Of a DNA stretch of 36,420 bases, positions 28,179 to 36,420 are shown in pieces. The first letter of the stretch is position 1, and the number at the start of each line of letters is the position of its first letter. The translations under genes and the position numbers were made by a program. Origin of the DNA: UBA12403 sp043808565 (GTDB taxonomy: Bacteria; Patescibacteriota; Patescibacteriia; UBA9934; GWF2-40-263); the NCBI GenBank assembly GCA_043808565.1, contig JAZDEQ010000060.1, forward strand, positions 1-36,420, in the 5' to 3' direction. The notes beneath the pieces were generated by a model. It worked only from the letters and a program-made list of their open reading frames with translations, was not told where the DNA came from and made no database searches.

Positions 28179-30809
28179 ATGTCTGAAAATCGACCGACGT
28201 CAATTTTTGAAAAGACCGGAGAAGTGACAACAGAACAGAAAGCAAGGTTTTCTAGACGCGTTCGTGATCGAGCTGTTGAACATCTACATCAGGATTTTTC
28301 TGATTATGATTTTGTAGTTAAAAGTCCGGAGTGCCAAGAACTGGAAAGGGTTTTTAATGAGTTTTTAGCTGCCGTTTTTGCTAAAGCCGGCGCCCGAGAA
28401 TTTTTTAGTCCACAAGAAAAATCCGAACAAATTGAAAAAATCGAGCGAGGTTTAGCCGAGATTTATCAATCTTCACAAGCGGCTGATAAAAAAAGATTAG
28501 AAACTTTAGAAACCACAGGACCAAACGCCGATAGGGAAGAGTTTGTTACCAGCCAAGAATTTATTGACCAACTTTTGGACGATAAGGCAGAAATTGAAAA
28601 AGATTTAGACAAAGATGATCTACCTGAAGAGGTTAGAAATGAATTAAAAAATGAACTAAAAAGAATTAAGATTTTACTGAAAACAAATTTATCGGCCGTG
28701 CTTGGCGGACAAGTTTCGGGTCAAGCACCAAATGAAGATGACCTAGTTGATCACCGCGAATCAGTCGGTCGTTTTTTATCTAAAAAGCCAAGTCGTGGTT
28801 GGCTAGAAACAAAACGCGAAAGGCTAGTGGAAAAAGTGGCCAGGTCTAGTGAGCTGTCTTTAAATAATGAAAAAGACTTTGACTCGCATGAGACAGCCGA
28901 AGCAATGGTCGATGAATATGAAACGGTTTTGATCACAAGTAAAGTAGTGGCTGGTTTGGCTGCTAATTATTCTGATGAAGAAATTCTTGCCCACTTACGC
29001 GAGGTTTTGCCAGAAGCCACTGATAAAGATTTTACCGCCGCCTTGCGCGATGGTCGAGCTAGATTAGCTGAAGGGAAAAAAGACCCAGTCAGTCAGCTGG
29101 ATGTTTATTTGCGGATTCTTAGTCTTTTGTTTAGTAAGAAGGAAACCATTGGTTTCACCTTGGGTACGCTGGCCATCGGAGCTATGGCGCCTTTGGGAAC
29201 AAAATTTTTTGGTGATTTTTTACATTCGTTTGGCATCGCAGATTTAGGGTTTTCAGCATTATTTTTTTCCGCCCCGCCTAGATTAAAAGCTAAACTTGAT
29301 GCCCAATTTTCATTTTTTTTAACTAGTCAAAAATTTGGTGAAGGTGATCTGGCTGGTAAATTATTCGCCTCGATTTTAAGAGTTTCGCCAGAAGGTTTAT
29401 CAAAAAACAGCGCGACTTTTTTACGACAAGAATTTGCTGGAACCCTTGAACATTTTCGACAAATAGCTGAAGTTTCTGTTAAAGATATTGGTAGTGACTT
29501 AACCCAAACAATTTTTCTTTTGTTGGCGGCCGTAGTTCGTTTGGGCGATCCGCTACTCTTGATCCCGGTTTTAACGGCCGTTGGTGTAAATTTAGGAATT
29601 TCAGCTTTGGCTGATAAACAATTAGGTCCGGCTGATAGAGCTATGAGAAAAGCTAATAGCGATCTTATTGCTTCAGCCGATGAAGCTTTAAGAATTTTGT
29701 CCACCAGAGGCGATCAATTTACCATTCCCCAAGGAGTAAAGGAAAAATGTGCCGAAGCCGAAAAAGCTTACGCTAAAGCTAGGGGTCAATTTGCCGGTCT
29801 TGATGGGGCATCTTTAGCCATTATAGTTTTATCTAACGGTCTTTTGGGTTTACGCCGTGGGGCGCTTGATCCGGCCGCCATAAGCGAATCGGTTCTTTAT
29901 TCATTACAAGCCGTCGGTTCTCTCAATCGTTTAGTAAACGATAAGTCGCGATTGGTTGAATTGTTGCGCCCGGTGGCTGAGCTGACAAGGTTTGTTAATG
30001 AATTTTCAGAAACCGGTGGTGAAAAACCAGAAAAATGGGAAATAGAATTAACAGACGTTAAGCGCCGTGGTCTTACGGTGCCACAGCTTAAAATTCAGCC
30101 AGGTGATTTTTGTGTAGTGGTTGGAGAGAGCGGTGCCGGTAAAAGCACTTTATTGGATATTTTATATGGTTTCGGCGTTGAACGTGGATCCGTCGAAGTT
30201 GATGGACAAAATTGGCGACAAGTTGATAAAAAAGTTTATCGAGAAGGTCTGTTGGTAGCCAATCAGTTTTATGCACTTCGCAGTTGTTCGATTAAGGAAA
30301 ATATTGTTGGAAATTTACCTTTTGATCAGTCGGTTTTTAATGAGTGCCTTGAGACTTTTGGTCTTAATACAATGTTGGAAAAGGCGGCTGGTAAAAAACA
30401 AGAAAAAACCGGCAGTTCAGTTAAAAATCCAGCCGAAGATTTAGTTATTGGTCAAGAAGGTTTTTCACCAAGCGGCGGTGAAGCAAAACGTTTAGCTATG
30501 GCGACGATTGATTACCGCCTGCAAGTTGATCCGGCCGGGGTAAAAGTTATTGTTCTTGATGAGCCGACCTCGGGTCTTAGTCCAAGAGGTAGTCAAAGAT
30601 TTTTTGAACGCCTGGCTGTTTGGCGAAAGGATTTTCCGGATAAGACAATTATTGTTTCTAACCACGACGACAAAATGTTTGAAAAGTTATCTCCCGAAGT
30701 TAGAATTCTTGGTTTAGATTCAGTTTCTGGAACCCTGGTTCAAGACGAAACTTTGGAACAAGCAAAAGAAAATTCAGACGCACCTTTTGCCCAGTTGTTT
30801 CCGATTTAA
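28179..30809 (+). CDS. Long ABC protein with an N-terminal coiled-coil region
   Basis: This 876-residue protein consists of a highly charged, helical N-terminal region (about 1-310, rich in Glu/Lys, with segments such as EEVRNELKNELKRIKIL), a hydrophobic middle (about 315-600, including GFTLGTLAIGAMAPLG, TIFLLLAAVVRLG and LAIIVLSNGLLGL), and an ATPase (about 625-850). The ATPase shows Walker A VVVGESGAGKST (about 645-656), the unusual signature FSPSGGEAKRLAMA (about 760-773), Walker B VKVIVLDEPTSGL and the H-loop VSNHDDK. ABC exporters normally lack such an N-terminal region, and six clear membrane helices are not evident. It may be an atypical exporter or a DNA/membrane-linked ATPase. The substrate is unknown. 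Confidence 0.7.
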   Translation: MSENRPTSIFEKTGEVTTEQKARFSRRVRDRAVEHLHQDFSDYDFVVKSPECQELERVFNEFLAAVFAKAGAREFFSPQEKSEQIEKIERGLAEIYQSSQAADKKRLETLETTGPNADREEFVTSQEFIDQLLDDKAEIEKDLDKDDLPEEVRNELKNELKRIKILLKTNLSAVLGGQVSGQAPNEDDLVDHRESVGRFLSKKPSRGWLETKRERLVEKVARSSELSLNNEKDFDSHETAEAMVDEYETVLITSKVVAGLAANYSDEEILAHLREVLPEATDKDFTAALRDGRARLAEGKKDPVSQLDVYLRILSLLFSKKETIGFTLGTLAIGAMAPLGTKFFGDFLHSFGIADLGFSALFFSAPPRLKAKLDAQFSFFLTSQKFGEGDLAGKLFASILRVSPEGLSKNSATFLRQEFAGTLEHFRQIAEVSVKDIGSDLTQTIFLLLAAVVRLGDPLLLIPVLTAVGVNLGISALADKQLGPADRAMRKANSDLIASADEALRILSTRGDQFTIPQGVKEKCAEAEKAYAKARGQFAGLDGASLAIIVLSNGLLGLRRGALDPAAISESVLYSLQAVGSLNRLVNDKSRLVELLRPVAELTRFVNEFSETGGEKPEKWEIELTDVKRRGLTVPQLKIQPGDFCVVVGESGAGKSTLLDILYGFGVERGSVEVDGQNWRQVDKKVYREGLLVANQFYALRSCSIKENIVGNLPFDQSVFNECLETFGLNTMLEKAAGKKQEKTGSSVKNPAEDLVIGQEGFSPSGGEAKRLAMATIDYRLQVDPAGVKVIVLDEPTSGLSPRGSQRFFERLAVWRKDFPDKTIIVSNHDDKMFEKLSPEVRILGLDSVSGTLVQDETLEQAKENSDAPFAQLFPI

Positions 30810-30822
30810 AATACTATTTAGC

Positions 30823-31572
30823 ATGATCCCTTACTTTTCTCTCACCCAAATTCCTCTCGGTCCCATTACTATCCAAGCCTGGGGTCTGTTTGTGGCTCTC
30901 GGTTTTATTATTGGCGCGGCCGCGAGTTCGTGGCTACTTAAAAAACGTGGTTTAAATTCCAATGTGGTTTGGGATTTGTTGGGCTGGTTAATTATTGGTT
31001 CAATGGTTTTTGCTCGGCTGTTTTTTGTGGTTTTTTATGACCCCAGTTATTTTTTAGTTCGACCATTGGAAATTTTTTATCTCTGGCAAGGTGGTATGAG
31101 TATGATCGGTGGATTGTTTGGCGCGACCTTGGCCGCGGCGATTTATTTTAGGAAAAAGAAATTAAATTGGTTTGAATATTCTGACACGATGATTTTCGGC
31201 TTGCCGCTTGGTTATGCCATTGGTCGATTCGGTTGTTTTTTGATTCATGATCATACAGGTTTACCGACGAGCTTTCTTTTAGGCGTTCGTTATCTGGACG
31301 GAATTGTTCGTCACGATCTTGGATTATATCATTCGTTATTTGGTTGGTTGCTTTTTGTTTTATTTTTTGTTTTAGTCAAGAAAAAGATACGAACCGGGGT
31401 TTTATTGGTAACTTTTTTATTTGTTTACGGCGTCTTTCGTTTTTTTGCTGACTTTTTACGGGTCGGAGAAACTCACTGGCTTTTTTTAACCCCGGGTCAA
31501 TACTTTGGACTATTAATGATAATCAGCGGATTAATAATTTCCTTCAAGAAAAAATGGTTCAATTATGATTAA
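30823..31572 (+). CDS. lgt: Prolipoprotein diacylglyceryl transferase
   Basis: Lgt moves a diacylglyceryl group from phosphatidylglycerol to the lipobox cysteine of prolipoproteins in the inner membrane. The 249-residue protein has seven hydrophobic segments and the family motif around GYAIGRFGCFLIHDHTG (about 136-152). This matches the Arg-Phe-Gly-Cys-Phe core and a variant of the following loop. The C-terminal part has GVFRFFADFLR and LTPGQYFGLLMI. The start at 30823 is chosen because the preceding gene ends at 30809 and the N-terminus IPLGPITIQAWGL is typical. It overlaps the next gene by 8 bases. Confidence 0.92.
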   Translation: MIPYFSLTQIPLGPITIQAWGLFVALGFIIGAAASSWLLKKRGLNSNVVWDLLGWLIIGSMVFARLFFVVFYDPSYFLVRPLEIFYLWQGGMSMIGGLFGATLAAAIYFRKKKLNWFEYSDTMIFGLPLGYAIGRFGCFLIHDHTGLPTSFLLGVRYLDGIVRHDLGLYHSLFGWLLFVLFFVLVKKKIRTGVLLVTFLFVYGVFRFFADFLRVGETHWLFLTPGQYFGLLMIISGLIISFKKKWFNYD

Positions 31573-32260
31573 ACGTTTAGCCAAAGACGAAGCGGTTCAG
31601 CCGCCCGATTGGGTGACCGAAGACTGGATTAAATATTGGGATAGTTTGGGTTTTGATTTGTGTTTTTTACCAGCTCAAGATTTTTTAAACAATTCATTTC
31701 CTGACGATTGGCTCGATCGACCTAATGATTTTTTTTCTCGACTCATTGAAACTGGACAACTGCCGCGTTCAGCGGCCCAACTTACTGGTCATTGGCTTTT
31801 GGTCGATGGTCGTGACAAACCAAAAAAAAGACGACGTTGGATTAGTTCTGATGAAGCAAAGTTTTTTGAAAAAATTAAATTACCCTTAGGTCATTTTTTG
31901 CGCCAGCAAAAAACTAAACAAGTTTATCCGCAAGAATTTTTAAATTATTCTTTTAAGGCCCTGGGCGCAACTTCGCGTTTTTGCCTCACGCCCGGGGAAA
32001 TCGAAAAAATCAGGGAAGTGGTAGCCGAGCTTTTATATTTACCAACAGAAAAAGTTCGTTTGCCAAATTTTGTCGAATATAACTGTTTGGGCAACTTATT
32101 TTTTCCTCAGTGGGCCAGTACCGCGACTTGGGAGTGGCTAAGCGATCGAGCTGGCGATAAACAGTTGGCCGCCGGCGCTGGTTCGGTTAGTAGTCTGGGT
32201 TTAGATCCAATTGATTATTGGAGTACGATTTTGGGTTTTCGTTTTGTGGTGGAAATTTAA
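31565..32260 (+). CDS. Hypothetical protein of 231 residues, coupled to lgt
   Basis: The start codon overlaps lgt by 8 bases, so it is translationally coupled. I do not recognise the protein. It is rich in Trp and Phe (for example DWVTEDWIKYWDSLGF at residues 15-30) and contains HWLLVDGRDKPKKRRRW and a C-terminal NFVEYNCLGNLFFPQWASTATWEW segment. No membrane segment is visible. Together with the next gene it may act on a lipid or lipoprotein substrate, but this is inference only. Confidence 0.7.
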   Translation: MIKRLAKDEAVQPPDWVTEDWIKYWDSLGFDLCFLPAQDFLNNSFPDDWLDRPNDFFSRLIETGQLPRSAAQLTGHWLLVDGRDKPKKRRRWISSDEAKFFEKIKLPLGHFLRQQKTKQVYPQEFLNYSFKALGATSRFCLTPGEIEKIREVVAELLYLPTEKVRLPNFVEYNCLGNLFFPQWASTATWEWLSDRAGDKQLAAGAGSVSSLGLDPIDYWSTILGFRFVVEI

Positions 32261-32261
32261 T

Positions 32262-32984
32262 ATGCCAGTTGATCAAAAACTTCGGGCCTGGTTTTTTACC
32301 AATGAAATTTTGGCCGGATTTTTGTCACGTTTGCCAGAGCGGGGTAGAGTCAAACGAGCTTTTGGTGTGGCCGGGGGCGGTGATTGGGCTTTTAATTTTC
32401 TTTCGGAGGCCAATAATTTAGATCAGCTTATTCTTTGCGACCAGCGCCTCTCATCTTGTTTAACTGTCCGACTTAAAAAAATATTATTTAACGAATTGTC
32501 TTTGGTTGAAGCTCAAGCTTTTTTATTAAACAAAAATATTTTACGAGTTTTTAAAAAATCGCGGGTTTGGTATAAAGACAGTTTTTTATCAGCTAGCCAA
32601 TTAGCGGAGTACACGCCATATTTGGTTCAACCAGAAAAATTTTCTACCTTGCGTTCTAATTTAAAAAAAATCCAGGTTCAACCCGGTGATTTTTTAAGCC
32701 TTTTGAAAAATTTTCCGGATAATTATTTTGATTTGATTTATACGTCCAATATTTTTGACTCCCCAAGTTATTTTCAACCTTCCAGCGAAGAACTACAAAT
32801 CATTAAACAAAAATTAACTTCCGGCGGTCGATTATTAGTCGTGGCCCAAGACACTCAAAAAGAATTAATTAAAAAACTTTCTTTGGCGGGTTTTAAGCTG
32901 ACGGCTTCGGAATTTCATCACTTTAATTTATGGCGCGCTTTTTGGCGCTATGATTATTCTTTTTTGTTGTTGGAAAAAACCTAA
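32262..32984 (+). CDS. DUF3419-like S-adenosylmethionine-dependent protein
   Basis: This 240-residue protein has a methyltransferase-like nucleotide-binding start, VAGGGDWAFNFLSE (about residues 33-46), followed by LILCDQRLSSCLTVRLKKIL, and a second strand-turn VQPGDFLSLL ... YFDLIYTSNIFD. This is the pattern of DUF3419 proteins, which include BtaA, the enzyme that adds the 3-amino-3-carboxypropyl group of SAM to diacylglycerol. Length is shorter than BtaA, so the reaction is not assigned. The start at 32262 follows the previous stop by one base. Its stop overlaps that of the reverse-strand FemAB-like gene by 4 bases. Confidence 0.55.
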   Translation: MPVDQKLRAWFFTNEILAGFLSRLPERGRVKRAFGVAGGGDWAFNFLSEANNLDQLILCDQRLSSCLTVRLKKILFNELSLVEAQAFLLNKNILRVFKKSRVWYKDSFLSASQLAEYTPYLVQPEKFSTLRSNLKKIQVQPGDFLSLLKNFPDNYFDLIYTSNIFDSPSYFQPSSEELQIIKQKLTSGGRLLVVAQDTQKELIKKLSLAGFKLTASEFHHFNLWRAFWRYDYSFLLLEKT

Positions 32985-33997
32985 TAGCGTTTTTTAAGAC
33001 GTCTTAAGGTTTCGACCAAATAATTCAACCAATATTTTGGCGTCAAAACTAAATCTTGAGCATGAAGATAGCTTTCGGCAAAACCGCCAAAGCCTTTTTT
33101 AAATAAACTCAAACCAGCCCAGGGGTGATGGGGCGAATTTTCCGGTGCAATGCCCCAGAAGTTATAAAATTTCAAACCACGACATTTGGCTTCTTTGATA
33201 GCTGCCCATTGCAATAATTCGGCGACGGGTACGCCCGAGGTTTCTCTGATTGAAGCCCCGTGATGGTAAAAACCCGAACCATTGGCAAAAACAATCATGG
33301 CGGTGGCCAAAAGTTTGTCTTGGTAATAACCAAAGTAAACCAAGATTTTATTTTCTTGAGAAAAGATTTCAAATTCTCGGCGCACATAATCTTTGGTAAA
33401 CGGGACAAATTTTTGGCGTTGAGCAGTTTCTAAATAAAGCTGATAAAATTTTTCCACGTCTTCGGGGTTGCTTGAAGAAATAATTTTGACGTCATCATTT
33501 TGCGCTTTTCTAATAGAATAGCGTGTCCGTTTTTTCATGCCAGCCAAAATTTCTTCTTCGGTTTTAGCGATATTAATAAGCCAAGCTAATTCTGGATGCA
33601 TCATGTGAACCGGAGCGTTTCTAAAACCAGTCTTTTTAAATTGCTGTTTTCGATCATTGGAATCTTCGGCCAGACAACTGATACGAATAAAATCAACTTT
33701 TTCTTTTTGGCCTAACTCTTTTAAATATTGAACAAGAATCTGAAAAGCTGCCGGATTACCCCAATCAATAAGTGGGCCGTGTGGACAAAATAAAAACGAA
33801 CCGCGGCGCGCTTGAATTTTATAAACCAAGGCCAGACCCAGGATTTTTGTTTGATCGTAAAGACCGAGTCGATAAATTTTCTGACCTAAAATTTTTTGGG
33901 CTTCACCCCAAGCCCAGTTTTGTAAAAAAGTATGCGGCTGATATTGTTCGAGAAATTTTTCCCATTCATCTCGGGCTTCAATAATTTTTACTAGCAC
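32981..33997 (-). CDS. FemAB-like aminoacyltransferase (peptidoglycan bridge family)
   Basis: This 338-residue protein of the FemABX group is built from two GNAT-like domains. These enzymes add amino acids from aminoacyl-tRNA to the peptidoglycan stem or to other cell-surface substrates. Motifs include FLQNWAWGEAQK near the N-terminus, GMKKRTRYSIRKAQ (about residues 155-168), AELLQWAAIKEAKCRGLKFYNFWGI (about 255-280) and GLSLFKKGFGG. It is the last gene of a reverse-strand run with a DegT-type aminotransferase and a transglutaminase-like protein. Together they point to cell-envelope or surface-glycan work. Exact substrate unknown. Confidence 0.85.
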   Translation of the reverse strand: MLVKIIEARDEWEKFLEQYQPHTFLQNWAWGEAQKILGQKIYRLGLYDQTKILGLALVYKIQARRGSFLFCPHGPLIDWGNPAAFQILVQYLKELGQKEKVDFIRISCLAEDSNDRKQQFKKTGFRNAPVHMMHPELAWLINIAKTEEEILAGMKKRTRYSIRKAQNDDVKIISSSNPEDVEKFYQLYLETAQRQKFVPFTKDYVRREFEIFSQENKILVYFGYYQDKLLATAMIVFANGSGFYHHGASIRETSGVPVAELLQWAAIKEAKCRGLKFYNFWGIAPENSPHHPWAGLSLFKKGFGGFAESYLHAQDLVLTPKYWLNYLVETLRRLKKRY

Positions 33998-34002
33998 AGG
34001 AA

Positions 34003-35244
34003 TTAGAAGTTATTAATGATTTTAACAATTTTACCGGCGTCTTTAAGTGAAATATGGCGATTGGTTGGTAAGTTAACTGAGGTTTTAGCTAGCTTTTCGG
34101 CTTGCGGACAACTGCCAAGCAGATAACCAGCTTTAACCAAATCACTGTCTTTGGGCGCAATCACTTGATTATACCAGTCGCCAAGAATTACTCCATGCTT
34201 TTTGGCATAGTTAATGAGCGCTGATGGCTGTTTGGTAAAAATTGGATAGCGCAGGCAAAGATTGGCTGATTTTAATTCAGTCCAGGGTTTTGCGATTTTA
34301 GGATTATTAATCTGCTCTTGAAAAATTTTAGCGATTTTTTGTCGGTGAAGATTAACTTTATCAACCTGATTTAATTGTTGGAGCAATAAACCGGCCAAAG
34401 AATTAGGGAAGCGATAAGGCCGAAAAGCCGTTTGGTCGCTTTTTTTTTCCGTGGCTTCTAAAATTTTTGGCAGTAAATTAATTTTTTTAAAAAAAGCCAA
34501 CCAAATTTTACCCAACCAAAAACCGTAAAACATTTTGCCAATAAAAAAGCTTGGGTAGTGGAGTAAAATTTTAGCAATAATTTTACTGGTTGGATAATTT
34601 AATTCTTTGGCCAAGATTTCTATTTTATCTCCGAGTCCAGGATCGTTGGTAATCAAAGCCCCGCCGCGAACCGTGGATAAAATTTTGTCTGAACCAAAAC
34701 TTAACATGCCAATATCGCCCAAAGTGCCAAGTTTTTTGTTTTGCCAGGTTAAACCAAAAGCATGGGCGCAATCCTCGATAACTTTTAGACTATACTTAGC
34801 CGCCAAGGCTAGCAACTTATCGGTATCAGCTCTTAAACCAAAAGTGTGTTGAATAATTAAAACTTTTGACTTAGAGGTAATTTTTTTGGCCAGATCATCA
34901 GGATTCATGTTTAGATCGTCTTGAATGTCGACATAAACTGGCTTAGCTCCAGTCCAAATTATGGCATTGGCCACTATGACGCAAGTATAAGCTTGAACCA
35001 GTACCTCATCGTCTTTTTCTACTCCCAGGGCTTTTAAAGCAAAATAAAGAGCATTACGTCCGCTATCAAAAGTTTGGGCGTAATTTGTTGAAAAATATTT
35101 TTTCAGTTTTTCGTTGGCAATTTTTTCGTCTGAGCCTTTTTTCCAAGCCGACCATTTCCAAGGTAATAATAAATACGACAAAGCTAGACAAGTGTCTGCA
35201 GCAGTTAAATTTGGCGCAAAGCCAGTGAATAAGGTTTTCCGCAT
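34003..35244 (-). CDS. DegT/DnrJ/EryC1/StrS-family aminotransferase
   Basis: This 413-residue PLP enzyme transfers an amino group to a sugar nucleotide in surface-glycan synthesis, or in some members catalyses other sugar reactions. The PLP Lys187 lies in LSFGSDKILSTVRGG, the Asp158 of the cofactor site in VIEDCAHAFG, and QHTFGLRAD is the usual strand before it. The N-terminal SGRNALYFAL is also typical. It begins one base after the transglutaminase-like gene and is followed 5 bases later by the FemAB-like gene, so the three form one operon. Confidence 0.9.
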   Translation of the reverse strand: MRKTLFTGFAPNLTAADTCLALSYLLLPWKWSAWKKGSDEKIANEKLKKYFSTNYAQTFDSGRNALYFALKALGVEKDDEVLVQAYTCVIVANAIIWTGAKPVYVDIQDDLNMNPDDLAKKITSKSKVLIIQHTFGLRADTDKLLALAAKYSLKVIEDCAHAFGLTWQNKKLGTLGDIGMLSFGSDKILSTVRGGALITNDPGLGDKIEILAKELNYPTSKIIAKILLHYPSFFIGKMFYGFWLGKIWLAFFKKINLLPKILEATEKKSDQTAFRPYRFPNSLAGLLLQQLNQVDKVNLHRQKIAKIFQEQINNPKIAKPWTELKSANLCLRYPIFTKQPSALINYAKKHGVILGDWYNQVIAPKDSDLVKAGYLLGSCPQAEKLAKTSVNLPTNRHISLKDAGKIVKIINNF

Positions 35245-35245
35245 A

Positions 35246-36193
35246 TTAAAGTCGTTCAGTGATCAGTCGGGCAGTGATTGATAAAAACGGACGAATTTCT
35301 GTTTCGAAAATATAGGGGTTTTGTAAAATATCAATTTTGTGTTCTTGGTCATTGATTGTAACAGGGATGTCTGAACCATAAGAAAAAATTATTCGATCAC
35401 TACCAACAGCGCCTAATCGTCCGAATTTTTTGGTGCGTTTTTCTCGACGTAATTTTTCGATTGATGGATCGGCCGGTAACCACTCACCGTCAGGTAATTG
35501 AATTTCCACCCAAGCGTGCATGTCATTTTGTGGATAACCAGCCCAAAAACCAACCACCAATCGGGTTGGAATACCGAAGGCTCTTGTTAAACTGGCAAAA
35601 AGAGTGGAAAAACCGCCGCAATCGACCAGGTCATTTTCTAAAGCTTCTTTATAAGTGTAAAGACCAGGAATGGCTTTTCCGTATTTTAATTTTTTTATGA
35701 TGTAATTGTTAATTTTATTCAGAACAATGCCAAGATTTTTATCGGCACCTAATTCTTGGGCGATTTTTTTAATATTTTCGTCACTGAGATTTATATAATC
35801 ATCAGAAGCCAAAGACGATGTATTAATGGTGTCATTTTTATATTCTTCGATGGAAAATTGTTGGAAATTTTTATTGACTTGAGGGGAAATTTTTATAACA
35901 AAATTTTCAGTAATGTTTTTTTCTTCACCAGCCAGTAGATTTAATTGCCAAACCCCGTAAGAGTTTTCAAATTTTCGATCCAGACCAATTTTTTTTGCCG
36001 TTTCTGAATAAGTTGGACCCTCGAGTAGAGATTGACCGGGTTGATCACTGGGAATCGGTAAAATTAAATGACCGGTTTTTTGTTCACTGGCTAAATTTTT
36101 AATTTTAATTTCCCAGTCAACTTTATAAATTTGAGTTTTTTGATAAAAATTTAAACCCAACCTTTCTTTTAAATTGTTCAAGAAGAAAACCAT
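35246..36193 (-). CDS. Transglutaminase-like cysteine protein
   Basis: This 315-residue protein has a transglutaminase-like core: Cys192 in DLVDCGGFSTLFASLTRAFG, His226 in DMHAWVEI and Asp242 in WLPADPS. This Cys-His-Asp set is used for hydrolysis or transfer at Gln or peptide bonds. The first 120 residues form a beta-rich domain (KVDWEIKIKNLAS). No signal peptide is visible from this start, so it may be cytoplasmic, or the N-terminus may be shortened. It heads the reverse-strand envelope operon; a nonamer inverted array lies 40 bases upstream. Confidence 0.8.
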   Translation of the reverse strand: MVFFLNNLKERLGLNFYQKTQIYKVDWEIKIKNLASEQKTGHLILPIPSDQPGQSLLEGPTYSETAKKIGLDRKFENSYGVWQLNLLAGEEKNITENFVIKISPQVNKNFQQFSIEEYKNDTINTSSLASDDYINLSDENIKKIAQELGADKNLGIVLNKINNYIIKKLKYGKAIPGLYTYKEALENDLVDCGGFSTLFASLTRAFGIPTRLVVGFWAGYPQNDMHAWVEIQLPDGEWLPADPSIEKLRREKRTKKFGRLGAVGSDRIIFSYGSDIPVTINDQEHKIDILQNPYIFETEIRPFLSITARLITERL

Positions 36194-36231
36194 ATGTTTA
36201 TTAGGATTTATGTTTTTGGGTTTTTGGTGGG

Positions 36232-36340
36232 GCGTTTAGGCACTAAAGGGCATTAAGGCAAGGAGAAATTTTTATGAGAAAAAATAAATTTTCCATGCCC
36301 TTAAAGCCCCTCAACGCCTTAAAGCCTTAGCGCCCCCTTA
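36232..36340. repeat. Head-to-head 9-bp-period array
   Basis: GGCGTTTAG, GCACTAAAG, GGCATTAAG and GCAAGGAG face GCCCTTAAA, GCCCCTCAA, CGCCTTAAA and GCCTTAGC after an AT-rich centre. The outer arms GGGGCG and CGCCCC can pair. It lies between two reverse-strand genes and could end the upstream one. Confidence 0.75.
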
Positions 36341-36351
36341 AAGCATGTAAG

Positions 36352-36420
36352 TTATTTCAACAAACTAGCTCGAGTTTGATAAACGCGTTCGGCTTTTTTA
36401 AGTAAACTAAAATCGACTTC
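36352..36420 (-). CDS. 3' end of an unidentified reverse-strand gene (partial)
   Basis: An open frame on the reverse strand enters at the window edge and stops at TAA 36354-36352. The last 22 residues read EVDFSLLKKAERVYQTRASL followed by Leu-Lys. The frame is too short to identify; codon use and the position upstream of the nonamer array fit a real gene end. Confidence 0.55.
   Translation of the reverse strand, partial: EVDFSLLKKAERVYQTRASLLK

Noticed and set aside
33772..35938. Forward frames opposite the reverse-strand envelope genes
   Set aside because: They are antisense shadows of well-supported genes.

Overview
The window looks like a chromosomal segment of an uncultured bacterium with a small, AT-rich genome, most probably a member of the Patescibacteria (Candidate Phyla Radiation, Parcubacteria-like). 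This is an inference from low GC, mostly SD-less genes, very short gene spacing, a shortened HrcA, a sparse type IV pilus set, and several families of short palindromic intergenic repeats. TGA is used as a stop, so the UGA-recoded lineages are unlikely. No rRNA, tRNA, CRISPR array or insertion sequence was seen.

Layout. 1-4170: a BtrH_N-like peptidase/acyltransferase-fold protein, a small membrane protein, an M20-family peptidase and an unrecognised 300-residue protein. The last two each have a 5' leader with mutually exclusive antiterminator and terminator hairpins. The first of these also encodes a short peptide with five Met codons in a six-codon run. 4171-5650: a reverse-strand metal-response operon with a CsoR repressor, a membrane protein with an HMA-like tail and a 50-residue Cys-rich metallothionein, plus a clear operator/promoter and a bidirectional terminator. 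5700-8500: hypothetical protein, AlkD-type DNA glycosylase, a GC-rich reverse-strand orphan with its own promoter, SD and terminator, and a NadM-like nucleotidyltransferase. 8545-13316: MFS transporter, ABC exporter, PP2C-type phosphatase and a small protein.

13347-19823 is the heat-shock block: CIRCE/promoter, hrcA, grpE, hsp20, an HD-domain gene, dnaK, a small membrane protein and dnaJ. 19827-23081 carries pilM, a stand-alone receiver protein, a prepilin-like protein and a deacetylase-like secreted protein. 23288-27352 holds ligA, gatC and gatA. 27371-32984 holds a BRO-N/DinD-like protein, an unusual long ABC protein, lgt, an unknown protein and a DUF3419-like methyltransferase-fold protein. 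32981-36193 is a tight reverse-strand cell-envelope set: transglutaminase-like protein, DegT/DnrJ aminotransferase and FemAB-like transferase. The 3' end of another reverse-strand gene closes the window.

The strongest candidates for something undescribed are the Met-codon attenuator in front of the peptidase gene, the second attenuator-like leader next to it, the metallothionein operon, and a family of 9-bp-period GCCT/AGGC arrays. These arrays face each other as inverted repeats and have become coding sequence in hrcA and grpE. All RNA structures were paired by eye and none was computed.
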